Positions 35,220 to 46,681 of a DNA stretch of 64,000 nt are shown one piece after another. The DNA is from Tetrastigma voinierianum (Eukaryota; Streptophyta; Magnoliopsida; Vitales; Vitaceae). The first letter of the stretch is position 1; every line of letters begins with the position of its first letter. The translations under genes and the position numbers were made by a program. The DNA is taken from the NCBI GenBank assembly GCA_016808115.1, contig JAEQBH010004681.1:124001-188000 (forward strand), given 5' to 3'. The notes below the pieces were generated by a model that was given only the letters and a program-made list of their open reading frames with translations, was not told the DNA's origin and did not search any database.

Positions 35220-37170
35220 GTTCGTTGACACGATGACACGTGTACCCATGTTCACTAGGTAGAGGTAGAGGTCTTCCTTGACCACTTGACTTTTTTGAAT
35301 TGGAGACTTCGTTCCGCACCTTAGTTCACTTCCAACGAATCTTGGCTAGTGCGCCTGAGATGTTGCTAATGGTGGATAAGTCGAGCCACTCTATTGTCTT
35401 GCCCAGGACTGGGATGCCTTGGTGGATTCGAACATTCTCGACCTTAGAGACCTCGGCCTAGCCCAATCCCATAAACAAATACTGTTCAAGTCAAAATAGA
35501 GAAATAATGAAAAATTTTACCTTTTTTTTTTTAAATAAATAGAGAGGAAATATACTATCATATTTAACTCATATGATAAAACGCTCAATATTTTAAAAAT
35601 GCAAGACATAAGGGGAGGGGCCCCAGGTTTAAGTTTCGATTTAGACAATTTACCATATTGTAACTCAATTATTTAGCTATAGAAAAAGAAAGAAGAAAGA
35701 GCGAGAAATGAATGCAAGAGAGAAAGAGAGAGGGAAAGGGGATGGTTCGTTGACTTAAAATCAAAATAATGTCCAAACTAATGCATTATGATCACATCGG
35801 TATACACATTAATAATATCGTAGTCATTAATTATGATATTAAATTTTTTTTTAAAGTTAATACCATTGATTAATTTATTGAATTTTTTTTTAGTTAAAAT
35901 CATAGTTAAAAAAATTTCCATGGTTGGCCCGACTTTTAGCATTATCTTGTTTTTTAAACTATTTTAAAAATTTTAAAAATGTAATAATATGGGATAAACC
36001 TCAAAATATTCCTTAAAATAACAATTAAAATATAATAAAAATTGTTGGGAAAGTGACCGCATGCCTGTGGAAGAACGAGTGGATGGATGACTCATAGAAA
36101 TAGAAAGTTAATATATTCGATTGTTAAGAAAAATAATAAGCAAAGATGGCTGAATTTTGCAGTGAAGGAAAATATGACATCAAAAGCTTTTGAGGTCTAA
36201 TTTAAGCGGTAAAAAGGTGGGATGTGATATGGGCAGGGCCAATCTACATGTTACAATGAGGTGTCGATTGACACAAAGAAACCCTTTATAATTCTTTTTT
36301 TGGTCCTTTAAAAAAAATTTATAGAGAAGATTTATTTTTAAATGTTAGTGACCATGCTACTATAAATTGTTTCTAAAATATGAAACTTGATGAGAACAGT
36401 TGTAATAATTTTTTAATATTTTTTCATTGCAATATAGTGTGATTTTAAATTTTTATGACCTTGTCAAATGACAAATATGACTTATGTAAATTTTGTCTTG
36501 TATACTATTAATCTATTATAATGTTGACATCCTAAATATAAAATTTTAGATATGTTCCTATGTATGTGAGGTTGCAAGCTTGAATTCTGATAAAAATATA
36601 ATAATATAGTGGTGAAGCCAAAAAATATGTTGAGGGAGGGGAGTGCAAAACACAAGTTCAATAGAACTCAAAAATACTAAAAAACACTAAGTCTATGGTT
36701 ATATATATGATATATATATATATATATATATTGTTACTAACTTAAACATATTTTTATATTTTATAAATCAAATCAAGATTTATGTATAAAAAACTAAAAC
36801 CGAATCGCTGACTGGCTTTTAATAATATATTGATTCGATTTTTCAATTGATTCGATTTTTTATATTTTTTTGTTCGTTCAATTTGATTAATCTATTTTTC
36901 AATTTGGTTTTTTCACCGATTTATTTTTATATATTTTTTTTGCCTAAATTCTTATCTTAGACCCATTATAGATCCTTCTAGTTATAAAACACGCTTTCAC
37001 AACGATGCGTGGTATGGCGTTAAGTAAATGGTCAAAAAAAAAAAAAAAAAGTCCGCCAAAGGGATGGGAGACTGGGTTAAAGTGGCTGGAACTGGGTAGA
37101 GCAAACAATGAAAAACAAGTCTTGGATTGAGATCCGAAACATTTAAAGAAGATCTGAATGAGCTGATTAG
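35220..37170. other. Intergenic AT-rich region with one coding-like patch
   Basis: A minus-strand open patch at about 35462-35330 ('IHQGIPVLGKTIEWLDLSTI') looks like protein sequence but was not recognised; it may be more of the Tat-like element or a gene fragment. The rest is AT-rich, with a TA microsatellite (36713-36731). Promoter elements of the gene at 37237 presumably lie in the last kilobase, but none could be picked with confidence. Confidence 0.4.
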
Positions 37171-37236
37171 AAGAGCGATCAATGTCTATCGAGCTCCCAT
37201 TTTAGCAGGTACAAAGGCGTTAATGGTCCACACCAG

Positions 37237-39514
37237 ATGATGTTCTTTTCGGCGCCGTACCGAATCTCTTCATATGAAAAGGATTTAGTAAACCACAGAG
37301 TTGAGAGTCCCTTTAAGGATTTCACTATCCAGGTAAGCTTGCTTCATTTTAAAGAAGATGAACAATTTTATAAACTTTTCTGCTTGCCCAAACACTGCTA
37401 CAACTAGCAAATCAAGAGATTAGTACTCCATCTACTTGTTTTATAAGCAGTTCTGAAACTCTGGTTTTGATCTTGTTAATTTTATTTCTTGAAACCATTT
37501 AAACGAAATCTTATCTGCTTTGTGAAAATATATCAGAATGAGAGGGTGAAGCGAGTTTTAATTTGATCTGTTTTTTTTCTGCAACTTTGTTGGGTTCATT
37601 CTTGCTTTTCAAAGTCAATGTCAATTTTTTTAAGGAAAAATAAATTAAGATTTCCTATACCTTCGTCTTTAAAATCTTTACTAGGCTTCTCTGTCTATCT
37701 CACTTTGAACAGGATGAGCTTAATTTTGACATTCACTGGAGTCCGTTATGGTCTGGTGGGATTGAAACTGAAACGGCTGTTAATGTCAATGGTAATGATC
37801 AGATTGAAACATCTGGCTATGTAAATGAGAAAAATCTTGAAGACGATGGTCAGATACCACGGATAGGGATGAAGTTTTCTTCTGAGTCGGAAGCCCGAGA
37901 ATTTTACAAAAATTATGCCGAGAAAATTGGATTTACTGTAAGAAAAGGAAAGGTGCAAAAAAATGTTAACGGTCAAGTAACATGGCGATGTTTTCTTTGT
38001 TCATGTGAAGGATTCCGAAGCAGGAAGCGTTCGATCCAGGATACAAAAAAGTATCAGAGATCAGAAACAAGAACAGGTTGCGACGCCCAGATCCAAGTCA
38101 AGCTTGAAACTGGAGAATGGGTGATCACAAAACTTCATCTTGAGCATAATCACATGTTGAATTGCCTGGATACAGTTAATGGGCTTTTACACGAAGAGGA
38201 AGTTGCTTTCGGAGCTAACAAGGTTTGCAGTCTTCAATTGAAACTGGAAAAATATTTTTCCTTAGTACCTTACTTTTGTTGGGAAATTAATCCTTGATGA
38301 AAACCATCACCAATAAATTCGCAGAGAGGCCTTTTGTTTTCTATTGTGATTTCCTAACTGATGATGGGATAAGATATTGTCGCACTAGAAATTATCCTTT
38401 CAAGTCTTTACAAACAAAAAGTTCAGACACATTAAGCCAAAAATTACTCAAATCATAGTAGATCAGTGGCAGAGGCAAAGTTAAGATTCAATAATCTTTT
38501 AAAATCGGATTGATGACTGAACCAGAAAAGTTACCGGTTTATGATTGAGGGGCTGAACCGCTATCAAACTGGATTAAATCGGGGACTGGAAAGGTCATTG
38601 ATAGACGAACCAACAGATTCGATCCGGTTTTTAAAACACTTAATTTCATTGTTGGGGACATGTTTAAGGAAGTAAGTTTTATGGGAAAATATCCATAAAT
38701 GTCCATAACTTATAATCGTATGTCAAATTTAGCTCTTGAGTTTTTGTTCTGCACGCGCCTCGACAAGTTAGCAAAACTCATTCATGCCCCGCATCACTAA
38801 CTCGTTGCAGACACAACGCCATACAGGTAATAACTCGTTGCCATCATCTCGCAGTCGTGACGGCAAGGACATGGCTTTCTAATCCGAGAACACTTTCAAA
38901 GCCAAGAGCACGGCGAATCGAAAAAAACCACAAAAGGCTAAATTACATACAGTACATCTTTATAAGTCATGCAGATAACGTATCTTAACCTCAAGCTTTT
39001 ACAAACCTAACTGAACATGGGCTAATTTTTTTCTTTTTGGTGGTTTTAGGAGATTCAGACTTCCTTGGCTTCAACAGAAGCTGAAGTCAGAGACGAGACT
39101 CTCACAGATCCTAACACTGTGGCAGAGGTTCTTGAGATGGTCGAGGAATCAACAAGGGAGTCAATTTGGCAGCAAATATTGGCCAAATATGGAGATGTCA
39201 CTGCCAATTGCTCCTTTTCAGTACCCACATTTCGAGCCCAGTTTGTGGAGTTTGCCAAAGACTTAATACCGAAGATTGTGGAGCTAATGCAGAAGAAAAC
39301 TGTCCATAGCCTTTCTAAAGCAGACATCTGTTATATTAGCAATGCATTGAGTGATTTGGAGAGGGGAAATATTGAGGTTGTTTGGCTGAGAAGAAAATTT
39401 GATGCAGTGGTACCTTTAGTTGAGTATGTAGAGGCAGAGGGAAAGAGAGATATGATCCGTATGCTTGATATAGGAAGACGCCATGATAACTTATCTGGTT
39501 TTCTGACCAGGTAG
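37237..39514 (+). CDS. FAR1-type DNA-binding protein with PEARLI4-like C-terminal domain (3 exons)
   Basis: Exons 37237-37332, 37713-38222 and 39050-39514 join in phase 0 with GT...AG introns (donors CAG|GTAAGC and AAG|GTTTGC; acceptors TTGAACAG and GTTTTAG) and give 356 codons without a stop. The ATG at 37237 is the first in frame after a TAG at 37168. Residues 85-181 form a FAR1 DNA-binding domain: 'MKFSSESEAREFYKNYAEKI', zinc ligands C125, C155, H177 and H179 (HNH). The family binds promoter DNA in light and stress signalling, or descends from MULE transposases. Residues 226-330 resemble the helical domain of PEARLI4 or MATH-associated proteins ('CYISNALSDLERGNIEVVWL'). MULE transposase core and SWIM finger are absent, so it is a short FRS-type protein, probably nuclear. 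Gypsy G2 starts about 130 bp after the stop. The exon 3 join is inferred. Confidence 0.82.
38223..39049 (+). other. Intron 2 of the FAR1-type gene
   Basis: 827 bp, GT (GTTTGC) to AG (GTGGTTTTAG). It holds a repeat-like segment at about 38490-38640 ('AACCGGTTTATGATTG', 'GATCCGGTTTTTAAAACAC'). Retention would end translation at 38297 and give a DNA-binding domain alone. Confidence 0.65.
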
Positions 39515-39646
39515 AGGCCACAGTTTACAGGAGCGCCAACACCGAACACCGATTTGCTGAGACTGAAGACACTGGTGAAGGATTGCTGGGTGGTGAAATG
39601 GAAGGTTTTGTCGATTCAGAGACATGGAAACCCCACCAGCTACACC
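39515..39646 (+). other. Short 3' flank of the FAR1-type gene before G2
   Basis: 132 bp of probable 3' UTR. No polyadenylation signal is obvious before the retrotransposon LTR, so transcripts may end inside the LTR. Confidence 0.5.
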
Positions 39647-39844
39647 TTTGAGATCAAATCAACCAAAATATTTATTTTGGTTGTTTTGAGATATTATTTT
39701 ATTTCCTATTATATACATATTATGCATAGAGTATAAATAGATGTTTTAAGGCTTGTTTTAGGGACTCTTATCAATTTATCAGAAAAATCAAAGTTTTTAC
39801 GTTATTTTGTTCTCTGGATTAAGACATGTTATTCTTGTTGATCA
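39647..39844 (+). repeat. 5' LTR of G2
   Basis: Starts TTTGAGATCAAATCAACC (mutated from TGTTAGATC) and ends TTCTTGTTGATCA; 198 bp. The 3' LTR is longer (344 bp) because of repeated 'GAGATATTATTTTTATTT' blocks. Confidence 0.8.
39732..39739 (+). promoter_or_regulatory. TATA box candidate of the G2 LTR
   Basis: TATAAATA in the 5' LTR, in a stretch shared with the 3' LTR, where the equivalent site has decayed to CTTAAATA. It lies downstream of the FAR1-type gene and points away from it. Confidence 0.5.
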
Positions 39845-39845
39845 A

Positions 39846-39857
39846 TTGGCGCGCACA
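39846..39857 (+). promoter_or_regulatory. Primer binding site of G2
   Basis: TTGGCGCGCACA starts 2 bp after the LTR end. TTGGCGC-type sites are known primer complements in gypsy elements. The exact tRNA was not determined. Confidence 0.5.
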
Positions 39858-40069
39858 TACCATCGTGTATCGTAATTAGTTTTCTCAATCGATACAACAT
39901 ATTAAAACAGTGATGACAACCAAACCAGACATTAAGGTCATGTTATTTGGAGATTCAAGTTAACGAGGAGGCAAACAATCAATCTAAAATTTAGCTCAAG
40001 AATTGAAACAATACAACTCTAATTGGTAAAGGTCGAGGATCAAATGGACAAGGGCGTAAGAATGATGAT

Positions 40070-41060
40070 GAAGAACAAAGCAGAGGAATTGGCCCCGCTA
40101 GACCCATTTTTAATGACATTCCATAAATATGAAATTAAAGAAGGCCAATTGTAGGATTTGATGACACTTTAGATGAGGAGGTCGACTTAGGTGAATTTAT
40201 AGAGGAAACCATAGACAAAGAGGTGGGAATGGAAACCAAACTACAGGAGACAATGAATACAACCAGTTAGATATCCCCAACTTCAATAAGGCGATCTTAA
40301 TATCAGGGAGCCAGACTGAAGGACTCAAGGCACGTGTTCTTGACTACATACCATGTTTCTTAAGGATAGGAACACAAACTGCTGTTTATAGGCCAAAAGG
40401 GGAGCATCAGTATGAAGGACAGATTGAGGAGATGATAACAGAGAGAGGGACGTGGTCCGCCCAAACATGGTGATGAAACACTTATTACGAGGTAGATTTT
40501 TACACCTGGACTACATTTAATGGTATTTTTTATGCTTATCAGAGATGTACACAAGTAGCAAGAGTGTGATTGAATATACTATTGAATTTTTGAGATTGGC
40601 ATAAAGGAATCAACTATTAGAGAGTGAGAACCACCAAGCAACAAGATATTTGAGTGGGTTGAAGCAAACTATTAGAGATAAAATTGGGATGCAAGATGAG
40701 CCAAGAAGAAAACAGCCAATAGAGTTTGAGCAGCTCAGTTTTGATGTCTGAAAACACTTCAATAATATATAAAAAGACAATAAAACTGCACAGAAAAACA
40801 ACTTCATCTAAGTTCTAAATCTGTAGAGACCTTAATATTGTCAGGTGGAAGTGAAGGAAGGATGTGGTCACAAGCTGCAAACAATGTCCCCATGTGTTTC
40901 AAGGCATAAAATGTGAGAGGCACATCACCCACGATCACAATATCCCAACCGAATAGAATGAAAAGTGAGGAAGACAACATTATATGTCTTATGTGCCAAC
41001 CCATGGACTACTTATCGCAAATATGAAAAAGAATATATTCGTGCAGAATCCTCTCAACCC
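40070..41060 (+). pseudogene. gag of G2
   Basis: Reading across frames: 'HLLRGRFLHLDY' (about 40470-40510), 'SVIEYTIEFLRLA' (about 40565-40605) and 'ATRYLSGLKQTIRDKIGMQ' (about 40640-40700). These are the conserved gag blocks 'LL..RFLP..Y', 'SV.EYT..F..L' and 'RYL.GL' of plant gypsy elements. A degenerate zinc-knuckle region follows near 40880-40950. Stops and frameshifts throughout. Confidence 0.78.
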
Positions 41061-42298
41061 GTATGTGGTGTCGGGAAGTGAGGGTCATTTTTTTTTCTTT
41101 TCTCTCACGTATAAACTTTAAGCTAGTTCATTCATATAATGTTAAATATTTAACCAGTTATATCCTTGTTAAACGGATTGGCTGCAAAACATATATATAT
41201 ACAAGCGCCCATATGGAAGTATGTTCAGATTAATATTTTATATTACTTACAAAATTACATACAAAATGTAGACTAAACGCGCAAGAATGCAAGACCTATC
41301 ACATGCGGGGGTCTGGACACGGCGCGACGCTCGCCGGTTTCTTCTTTCCTTCTTCTTCGTGCATCTACACCTCGATTGAATCTGCTGTTTTACTATGTAA
41401 ATATGATCTCTTGCTTATATTTCAAAAATCATGACTCATACAGAATATAATATATAATAATAGATAGTGATAACATTTATAGATTCTATCTATTTTCATA
41501 TATATATACTTTTCATAACCGCCATTTACTACTTCCATATACTTTCATGTCATCTTCAGACTTTACTTGTTCTTGTAACTCGTGATACCATCATCATCAT
41601 CAGATAGCGTTGCTATGCTTCATATCATACTATATATTCTTTACATTTCAGTATACCCGCCATTCTCTTTTATGTTTCATGTCCGCATAAACCTTAGAAG
41701 TGGAAGCATGAACCATGAAAACAAAGGCGCATCACTTATGTGAAACAATGGTCCATGAGGGCCCGAAGGCGCTATACTCACCGCACAAACAAAGGGTCCA
41801 TGAGGGCCCGAACGTTACTATACCACCAGCATAAACAAGGTCCACAGTCCCGGTTACGTCGTGTGTGGGGCGCATCTTTTCGGGGGCCACCGTGATCCAA
41901 TGGAGATTCATGCCACTGCACCAAACGGCCGATATCTATATCCGTATGCCGCAAAGAACTGTATCTTCCTGCAGGTACGCCCCCACTCATCCTTCTACCG
42001 TGCTCCCAAGCGCATAATCAATATGTATTTTATGTTCAAGATATATCCTCATATTCTAATAATATTGGCTTGTGGCTCTAAGAATCATATGTGATGAGAG
42101 GTACATACAATCATTTATTCATATAATGATTTTTTCATATCTCATTATACGCATAACAACTACGCCAATGTTATACCCTATGAGCTATTTATGAATTCAT
42201 AATAGCATTCATTATAAATAATCATGTTACTTGTAGCCTACCGTTTTTCGTGTTTTCTGAACTAATATGAGTTCTAATTTTATCAAGCTGTCTATGGA

Positions 42299-43000
42299 TG
42301 AATTCTGACCTGCTGGCTTTTCCATAGAGTCCAAGAACACCCCAAACGGAGTTCTGACGAGAAGATGACCTTCCTCGAAGTTGGAGGTCATACGTAGTCA
42401 ACCCAGACGAGCTGACTTGAACCCGATGAGCCGACTGAACCGACGAGCTGACCTGACCTCGGTGAGCTCTCGGTCTGACACCGGTCTGACACCTAATATC
42501 CCTCCTTAGCATATGAATGGATTCTTGACTCAATGGGTTTACAGAGTCCAAGAACACCCAACCTGAGTTCTGACGTGAAGGAGTTTCACCTTCCGGTCGG
42601 GAGGTCATGATAGTCAACCCTGCACGAGCTGATCTGAACCGACGAGCTGACCTAACCTCGGTGAGCTCGGTCTGACACCTCGGTCTGACACCTAATATCC
42701 TCCTCAGGCATATGAATGGATTCTTGACTCAATGGGCTTTCCATAGAGTCCAAGAACACCCAAATCAGAGTTCGGACGAAGAAGTTATAACCTTCCGAAG
42801 TTGGAGGTCATACGTAGTCACACCTAGAAGAGCTGAACTGTCCTCGGTAAACTCAGTCTAACACCTCGATCTGACACATTCTATCTTCCTCAGGCATATA
42901 AATGGATTCTTGACTCAATGGGCTTTCCATAGAGTCCAAGAACATTCAAACGGTTCACGGCTAGCTTTACGACCTTCCTCAAGCTTTATAATATACGTAG
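42299..43000. repeat. Tandem array, about 190-220-bp unit, 4 copies (LTR-1)
   Basis: Units start at about 42299, 42522, 42721 and 42907 with TTCTTGACTCAATGGG and 'CCATAGAGTCCAAGAACA'. Homologous to the array at 1089-1790. Each unit ends in 'GACGAGCTGAC..GAACC' sub-repeats of variable length. Confidence 0.9.
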
Positions 43001-43490
43001 TCAAACTTGACGGGTCGACTTGAACTGACGAGCCGAGTTTCTACATAAGACGAGGTCCGGGCCGACTCTACAAGATGAGGTCTCGCTTGACCTTCGCCAG
43101 AGGTCCACACCTTCGCTGAATGAGGTCCGGCCGACCCCATCGACCTTCTCGTTGCATGAGGTCCGCTGACCTCCGCTGCATGAGGTCCGCTGACCGATGA
43201 GACCGCTAATCCCCATCGACTCGCCGCATGAGGTCCGCCGCTGACTCACGCACGTATACCTGGGCTGGACCTCTGCTGCATGAGGTCCTGGATCTCTACC
43301 GACTCCCACCGACCTCTCGCGTACGGAGGTCCGCCGACCTCTTTTGCATGAGATCCGCGACCTCGCTGTATGAGGTCCGCCGACCCCATCGACCGCTGCA
43401 TGAGGTCTGGGCCGACCGGGCCGCATAAGGCCTGCTGACCTCTCGCTGCATGACCTCTGGCTATTGACCTCTCACCCATTCGGATCGTTG
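43001..43490. repeat. GC-rich inverted-motif cassette 'GAGGTCCGCCGACCTC' in LTR-1
   Basis: More than ten copies of 'TGCATGAGGTCCGC' and 'CGACCTC', many forming the hyphenated palindrome GAGGTC-n4-GACCTC. Two long overlapping open frames on the minus strand (43001-43426 and 43246-43479) come from this repetition and were not called as genes. Confidence 0.8.
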
Positions 43491-44128
43491 CAGCAGAAAG
43501 ACCATAACTCGCTCCGCTGTGGCCTCAATTTGAGAAATTCAAAAGCTAACATCAAGTTCACTGATGCATACTTGTTGTAAGAACTCACTTCCAAATTCCC
43601 TTTATTTCTTATTCAAAAATCAACTCTAAGGTCCTACTAATTGACCCAAACCCGGTCGAACTGACCACCGTATCTAATGAGCCGACTTAAAAGGACCAAT
43701 CTGGTCTACAGAGGTCCAAATCGAGAATTATGCTTCGCAACATCAAGTTCATTGATGTGGCTAATTGAATAGAAGGACTTACTACCAAATTCCCTTTATT
43801 TTTGACCCAAAAACCCGTTCTAAGGTCTGGCTACGTGATACATCAAAATAGGAATTTTCTCACTCAACTCAGAATCTCAGACCCTTCCAAAACACATATC
43901 TAGTGAGCCTTGCAGCCTCTTCTCAACTCCAACCCTACACGAAATGAGTTTAGGAGTTCCCAAACCCAAACCATACACAAGATAGAGGGTTCTAAACCAT
44001 GTATCTAAACTTTCTAGACCAAAACTAGACTTCCATACTCCCATAGTTTCCATACAAAACTATACTCAAATTCCATACCAATACTCATAGTTCCATACAA
44101 CCTAAGACATGTATCCATACCTGTGATC

Positions 44129-44158
44129 TTCTTCTTCTTCTTCTTCTTCTTCCTTTCT
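44129..44158. repeat. (CTT)n microsatellite in LTR-1
   Basis: A pure TTC/CTT run. Equivalent (GAA)n runs sit at the same LTR position at about 56131-56160 and 62090-62157. Confidence 0.85.
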
Positions 44159-44486
44159 TCTCTTCTTCTCTCTTCTCCGTATTTGCTCTCCCTTTCTCCA
44201 AGACCAAAATGAGATATTTCTTTTTGGTCTTATCCTTATTCGATCTTTTATCCCCTTTTATTTCACTTCGTCCTCCAACTCTATATAATATTTGCAAATC
44301 AATTTATGATATTTTTTACAATAGCCTCAAATCTTTCTTTATTATTTGTAATTTAACTTAAGTATTATCTTACTTTTTTTTTTTTTTTTTTTTATCTTTA
44401 TTTTATTCCTGACAAATATATTATTAGTTTTATTATACCTAAACATGTTATCAAACCGTTAGGAGAGAGATAATTGGGGTGTTACA

Positions 44487-44724
44487 TGCGTGCAGGAAGC
44501 TCATGTTATCTCCAAGGCGTGATGAGACTAATGCCATAAGTTTCACTGTGTACTCGTGGGCGGACTTTCAGGTGATCTTATTATCGATAAGTGGGAAGTC
44601 GAGAATATAATAAGTAAAGATGTTGTGGAGAGGCTACAATTAGAGACAAAAACTCACCCCAGCCCATACCCTATTGGATGGGTTAAAGAAGTTGGTGGTA
44701 TTAAGGTCAATGAACGTTGGAAGG
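44487..44724 (+). pseudogene. G2 retropepsin, first part
   Basis: After the LTR-1 copy the plus strand reads the gypsy protease: 'LIIDKWEVENIISKDVVERL' (about 44582-44640, family 'LIIDSGSCEN..S'), then 'HPSPYPIGW'. The catalytic DSG is replaced by DKW, so the enzyme would be dead even without the insertion. The sequence stops at the LTR-2 solo LTR and continues at 46682. Confidence 0.82.
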
Positions 44725-46681
44725 TGTAAAACCCGAGAAAATTCAAATTTTCTGAAAAATGGTAAAATGGTAATTTTCGATCAAAATCCGGAATTTTTCT
44801 AGATCTCGGATGACGAAATAGACTTCATCGTTGGAATCATCTCATGAAATCTAGCTACCACGTCGAATTTCGAGACAGTCGGAATTTCACGTTTTCCGAG
44901 GCATATAAAGTGACGCGTGACATGTGGCAGGTGTTGAGTGGCTCACATTGAGCCATGTGTCAAGCTGTGAGCAAGTCAAACAATGAGAGCTCAAGTGGGA
45001 CCCATGTGGATATGTGGCAACCCATGAGTGGAAAGAAATCCACTATTAAGGATAAAGTGAATACGAATCCTGGCAATAATAAAGGATCGATACGTAAGAT
45101 GAGAGTGACGTTCTCTCGACCCCATCTGAATTCAAATTACTGGGGAAGAGAAGGAGAGAGGGGGAGAACGACAACCAAGAGAGGAGAGAAGGAAGAAGAA
45201 GAGAGTTTTAGAGAGAGAAGCTATCACTTCTTTCTAGATTTTTCAACGATCGGTCCGTCGAATTCCGGTGAGACAAGAGGCAAAGTTGATCCCCACTCGT
45301 AAGAGCTACTTACTGGTACTCTGGGATGTGAGTTTCTAAGTAACTCCGGAGGTAGGGGTCTTCTTCTCTACTTAGATATTATTTGCTCCAAAAGCCATGA
45401 AATGGTTTTGAGTGTCAGGAGGCCGAAACAATATAGATTTCTGCCCAAGAAGTGAAACCGATGCTCGATGAGTGTGGGTCATCCTCGACAGCCCATGGAC
45501 TGGTTCGGGGACTGCTAAAAACAAATATGATTTGCTTGCGACGTGAATCGTCTATGTGAACTTGCTTGAATTGAATGGCTTGAAATGTGTATGGAAAATG
45601 ATATGTTAATGCATGCTAATTGATGTGTTTACATGATTGTTTGAATTATATGAAATATAATTGTGTATGAGCAATTGGAATTGGATATATGAATTGGCAT
45701 CATTGCATTCATGTGCACGGTGACATCGCAGAGTAGGGGTGTGGTGCACTAAGATGTGTTGTTCACCACTTCGTGACTGTGGATCGAAGCTTGTCTTCGA
45801 CTATGTCCAATAAAGACCATAGTTCAAATCATAAAATGAAAAGTAATTAATGTGTGTCATGGCAAGAAGGGGGCCGATAATCCCTTAGGTGAAAAAGCTT
45901 GGAACATGGGGTGTAAGAGACTCGCGCATAAGCCAAAATTTCTCAGACGGTAAGGACCGCGGTGTCGAAAAGTTCTGTTGCCCAAAAGAAACACACTGAC
46001 ATGTTTATCACTTAGACCTTAGAGTTGGAGGATAGAGTCAGATTGACTTTGACGTGGTTACCATCAGCAAATTGCATCAAGTGTCAGAGCCCAAGAAAGG
46101 CCTCAGATATGGGTGTCATTGGTATTACTGACGATTGCCAACACTCGCATATGCTAGGCATGTGTGAGGGAGTCACGAGTGACTCGGTATGGGCATGGAA
46201 ACATTTCATGCATGATATAAATCATTTACGTATAAATGTAAATTGTATGTACGTGGATGCTGTGATGTGTCATCAGACAGCATTTTAGCGGAGAGAGCCC
46301 TCGTAGGAGAATTCGACCATCGATATCAAGCCACCCCGCTGCGATCCCCTTTTCGTGTATAGGGAGATTCAAGAAGACGACGCTCACTAGAGGCCACTTT
46401 TGAGAAGAAAGCCGACGTGTGACTTTGTTTATATATTTTTATAAAACATGTATGAAACGTTCTGATTGATACATGTTTGTATAGAAGTGTAGTTAACTCT
46501 TGAAACTATTGTAATATAGTTATCTATATTTTGGTGAGGATGGATGTATGGGCCAATGTGACCATTTTTACTCATGTTTGAGTCTCGTAGAGACTCATTT
46601 CAGGGTATCAGACACCAATGGTTACATGTATTCCACGGGTTGACGGATTGTCAACAGACCCCCAGGTTTTGGGGCGTCATA
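44725..46681 (+). mobile_element. LTR-2 solo LTR inside G2
   Basis: Starts TGTAAAACCCGAGAAAATTC and ends TTTTGGGGCGTCATA (family CACA, one C to T change). Flanked by GAAGG on both sides (44720-44724 and 46682-46686). The G2 protease reading continues across the gap in frame once one duplication copy is discounted. 1957 bp. Confidence 0.93.

Larger units (their letters stand above)
41069..44486 (-). mobile_element. LTR-1 solo LTR, minus strand, inside G2
   Basis: The minus-strand start TGTAACACCCCAATTATC at 44486 and end CCCTCACTTCCCGACA at 41069 fit the family. It contains the tandem array (42299-43000), the GC-rich cassette (43001-43490) and a (CTT)n tract (44129-44158), in the same order as the 1-3026 copy. 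Flanks are TGTGG and TGCGT, a poor duplication match, so the left boundary is approximate. G2 gag lies to the left and protease to the right. Confidence 0.82.

Noticed and set aside
37221..37238. Earlier ATG at 37223 as the gene start
   Set aside because: It opens a six-codon frame ending in TGA and is out of phase with exon 1; at most a tiny upstream frame.
43001..43490. Overlapping long open frames in the GC-rich LTR-1 cassette
   Set aside because: They arise from repetition of a short stop-free unit and have no domain, start context or neighbours that suggest a gene.
41069..44486. Claim of a clean target duplication for this LTR-1
   Set aside because: Flanks TGTGG and TGCGT agree at only 3 of 5 positions; the left boundary is uncertain.
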